Part shown: positions 62,901 to 64,000 of the stretch, piece by piece | Numbering within the stretch: the stretch's first letter is position 1 | Layout of the letters: each line of letters starts with the position of its first letter | Assembly (NCBI GenBank): GCA_036873135.1 | Contig: JAPTYO010000059.1 | Coordinates: 26,477,327 to 26,541,326 of the forward strand | Direction of reading: 5' to 3' | DNA: 64,000 nt | Source of the DNA: Clarkia xantiana subsp. parviflora | Lineage: Eukaryota; Streptophyta; Magnoliopsida; Myrtales; Onagraceae | Notes under the pieces: model-generated | The model's database searches: none | Told to the model about the DNA's origin: nothing | What the model saw: only the letters and a program-made list of their open reading frames with translations | Program-made: the position numbers and the translations under genes

Positions 62901-64000
62901 GAAAATTGGCCGAAACTGAAGAATTTCGCAACTAACCATCACAGAAAAATGTGAAGTTTGAGTCCGAAATGAGAAGTACTTTAAACCATTCCATGGTCAT
63001 ATACGATGAGTAAGAGTGCAAATAAAACTGATTTCATAAAAAACAGAGGTCCGAGTGAGGTTATATTGAAAAAATGAAAAAATTGGCCGAAACTGAAGAA
63101 TTTCGCATACTAACCATCACGAAAAATGTGAAGTTTTGAGTCCGAAATGAGAAGTACTTTAAACCATTCCACGGTCATATACGATGAGTAAGAGTGCAAA
63201 TAAAACTGATTTCATAAAAAACAGAGGTCCGAGTGAGGTTATATTGAAAAAAAATGAGAAAAATTGGCCGAAACTGAAGAATTTCGCATACTTACCATCA
63301 CGGAAAAATTGTGAAGCTTTGAGTCCGAATGAGAAATACTTTAAAACCATTCCACGGTTATAACGATGAGTAAGAGTGCAAATAAAAACTGATTCATAAA
63401 AAAACAGAGGTCCGAGTGAGGTTATATTGAAAAAAAAAGAAAATTGGCCGAAACTGAAGAATTTCGCATACTAACCATCACATGGAAAATGTGAAGTTTT
63501 GAGTCCGAAATGAGAGTACTTTAAACCATTCATGGTTATATACGATGAGTAAGAGTGCAAATAAAACTGATTTCATAAAAAACAGAGGTCCGAGTGAGGT
63601 TATATTGAAAAAATGAAAAATTGGCCGAAACTGAAGAATTTCGCATACTAACCATCACGGAAAATGTGAAGTTTTGAGTCCGAAAGAGAAGTACTTTAAA
63701 CCATTCCACGGTCATATACGATGACAAAGAGTGCAAATTAAAACTGATTTCATAAAAAAACAGAGTCCGAAAAGAGGTTATATTGAAAAAATGAGGAAAA
63801 TTGGCTGAAACTGAAGAATTTCGCATACTTACCATCACACGAAAAAATTGTGAAGCTTTTGAGTCCGAAATGAGAAGTACTTTAAACCATTTCACGGTTA
63901 TATACGATGAGTAAGAAGGCCAAATAAAACTGATTCATAAAAAACAGAGGTCCGAGTGAGGTTATATTGAAAAAAAAATAAAAATTGGCCGAAACTGAAG
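50916..64000. repeat. Tandem satellite array, monomer about 179 bp, continues past right edge
   Basis: The phrase GAAGAATTTCGCATAC recurs about every 180 bases from 50946 to the end; about 73 periods fit in 13.05 kb, mean about 179 bp. Each unit reads in order: AATTGGCCGAAACTGAAG, CATACTAACCATCAC, TTTGAGTCCGAAATGAGAAG, TACTTTAAACCATTCCA, GGTCATATACGATGAGTAAG, GCAAATAAAACTGATTTCAT, AACAGAGGTCCGA, GAGGTTATATTG. Three main monomer variants repeat in order as a trimer of about 540 bp. Units are all in the same orientation and no transposon interrupts the array. A unit of nucleosome length in a long uniform array is typical of plant centromeric satellites, but subtelomeric or knob heterochromatin cannot be excluded. 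The many minus-strand ORFs here are echoes of the repeat. Confidence 0.97.

Noticed and set aside
51029..63895. Many minus-strand ORFs of 60-119 codons with MVSMRNSSVSANF and MHSYSSYMT-like starts
   Set aside because: They are read-through of the satellite monomers in one frame. They vanish wherever monomer length shifts the frame and show no protein family features.
1..64000. tRNA, rRNA, snRNA, CRISPR or bacterial-type operons
   Set aside because: No stretch with tRNA A/B boxes in a foldable context, no rRNA-like block and no spaced short repeats. The only long array is a eukaryotic satellite without spacers.

Overview
This window is nuclear DNA from a flowering plant, most likely a eudicot. 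It is AT-rich, its genes have many short exons with GT-AG introns, and the families present (GLUTAMINE DUMPER, EDR2/DUF1336, AED1-like aspartic protease, long ABC1K kinase, MYND-type UBP) are typical of plants. Plant-type transposons fill most of the rest. I could not identify the species.

Layout. 1-6.7 kb carries two minus-strand housekeeping genes: the 5' part of a UBP18/19-type deubiquitinase (rest lies off the left edge) and a complete TAF10 gene of six exons and 139 codons. 6.7-19.7 kb has no host gene I can support; it holds Mutator-like fold-back elements, a hAT-like element, a Harbinger MITE, a 2.9-kb Helitron and a probable solo LTR. 19.8-20.3 kb is an intronless GLUTAMINE DUMPER gene on plus. 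20.8-23.7 kb is again transposon debris. 24.4-32.5 kb is a 14-exon ABC1K (UbiB-type) kinase gene on minus, with a hAT-like element, a local tandem duplication and a 25-base C tract in its introns. 32.9-34.2 kb is a broken Ty3/gypsy protease/gag-like fragment. 35.5-36.5 kb is an intronless EDR2-C-terminal (DUF1336) gene on plus. 37.4-40.8 kb holds more MITEs. 41.1-46.4 kb is a four-exon A1 aspartic protease gene on minus with transposons in two introns. 46.4-50.9 kb is repeats. From about 50.9 kb to the right edge lies an unbroken tandem satellite with a monomer of about 179 bp, roughly 73 copies, with three-monomer higher-order structure.

The genes do not form a pathway; each is an independent transcription unit. 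The strongest non-gene signals are the nucleosome-length satellite (candidate centromeric or pericentromeric array), a Helitron with exact ends inside an AAT microsatellite, and many non-autonomous DNA transposons whose target-site duplications can be read directly: 9 bp for the Mutator-like fold-backs, 8 bp for the hAT-like elements, TWA for the Harbinger-like pair. Exon boundaries were built by hand from splice signals, reading frame and family resemblance. All exon phases close without a frameshift, but there is no transcript evidence.
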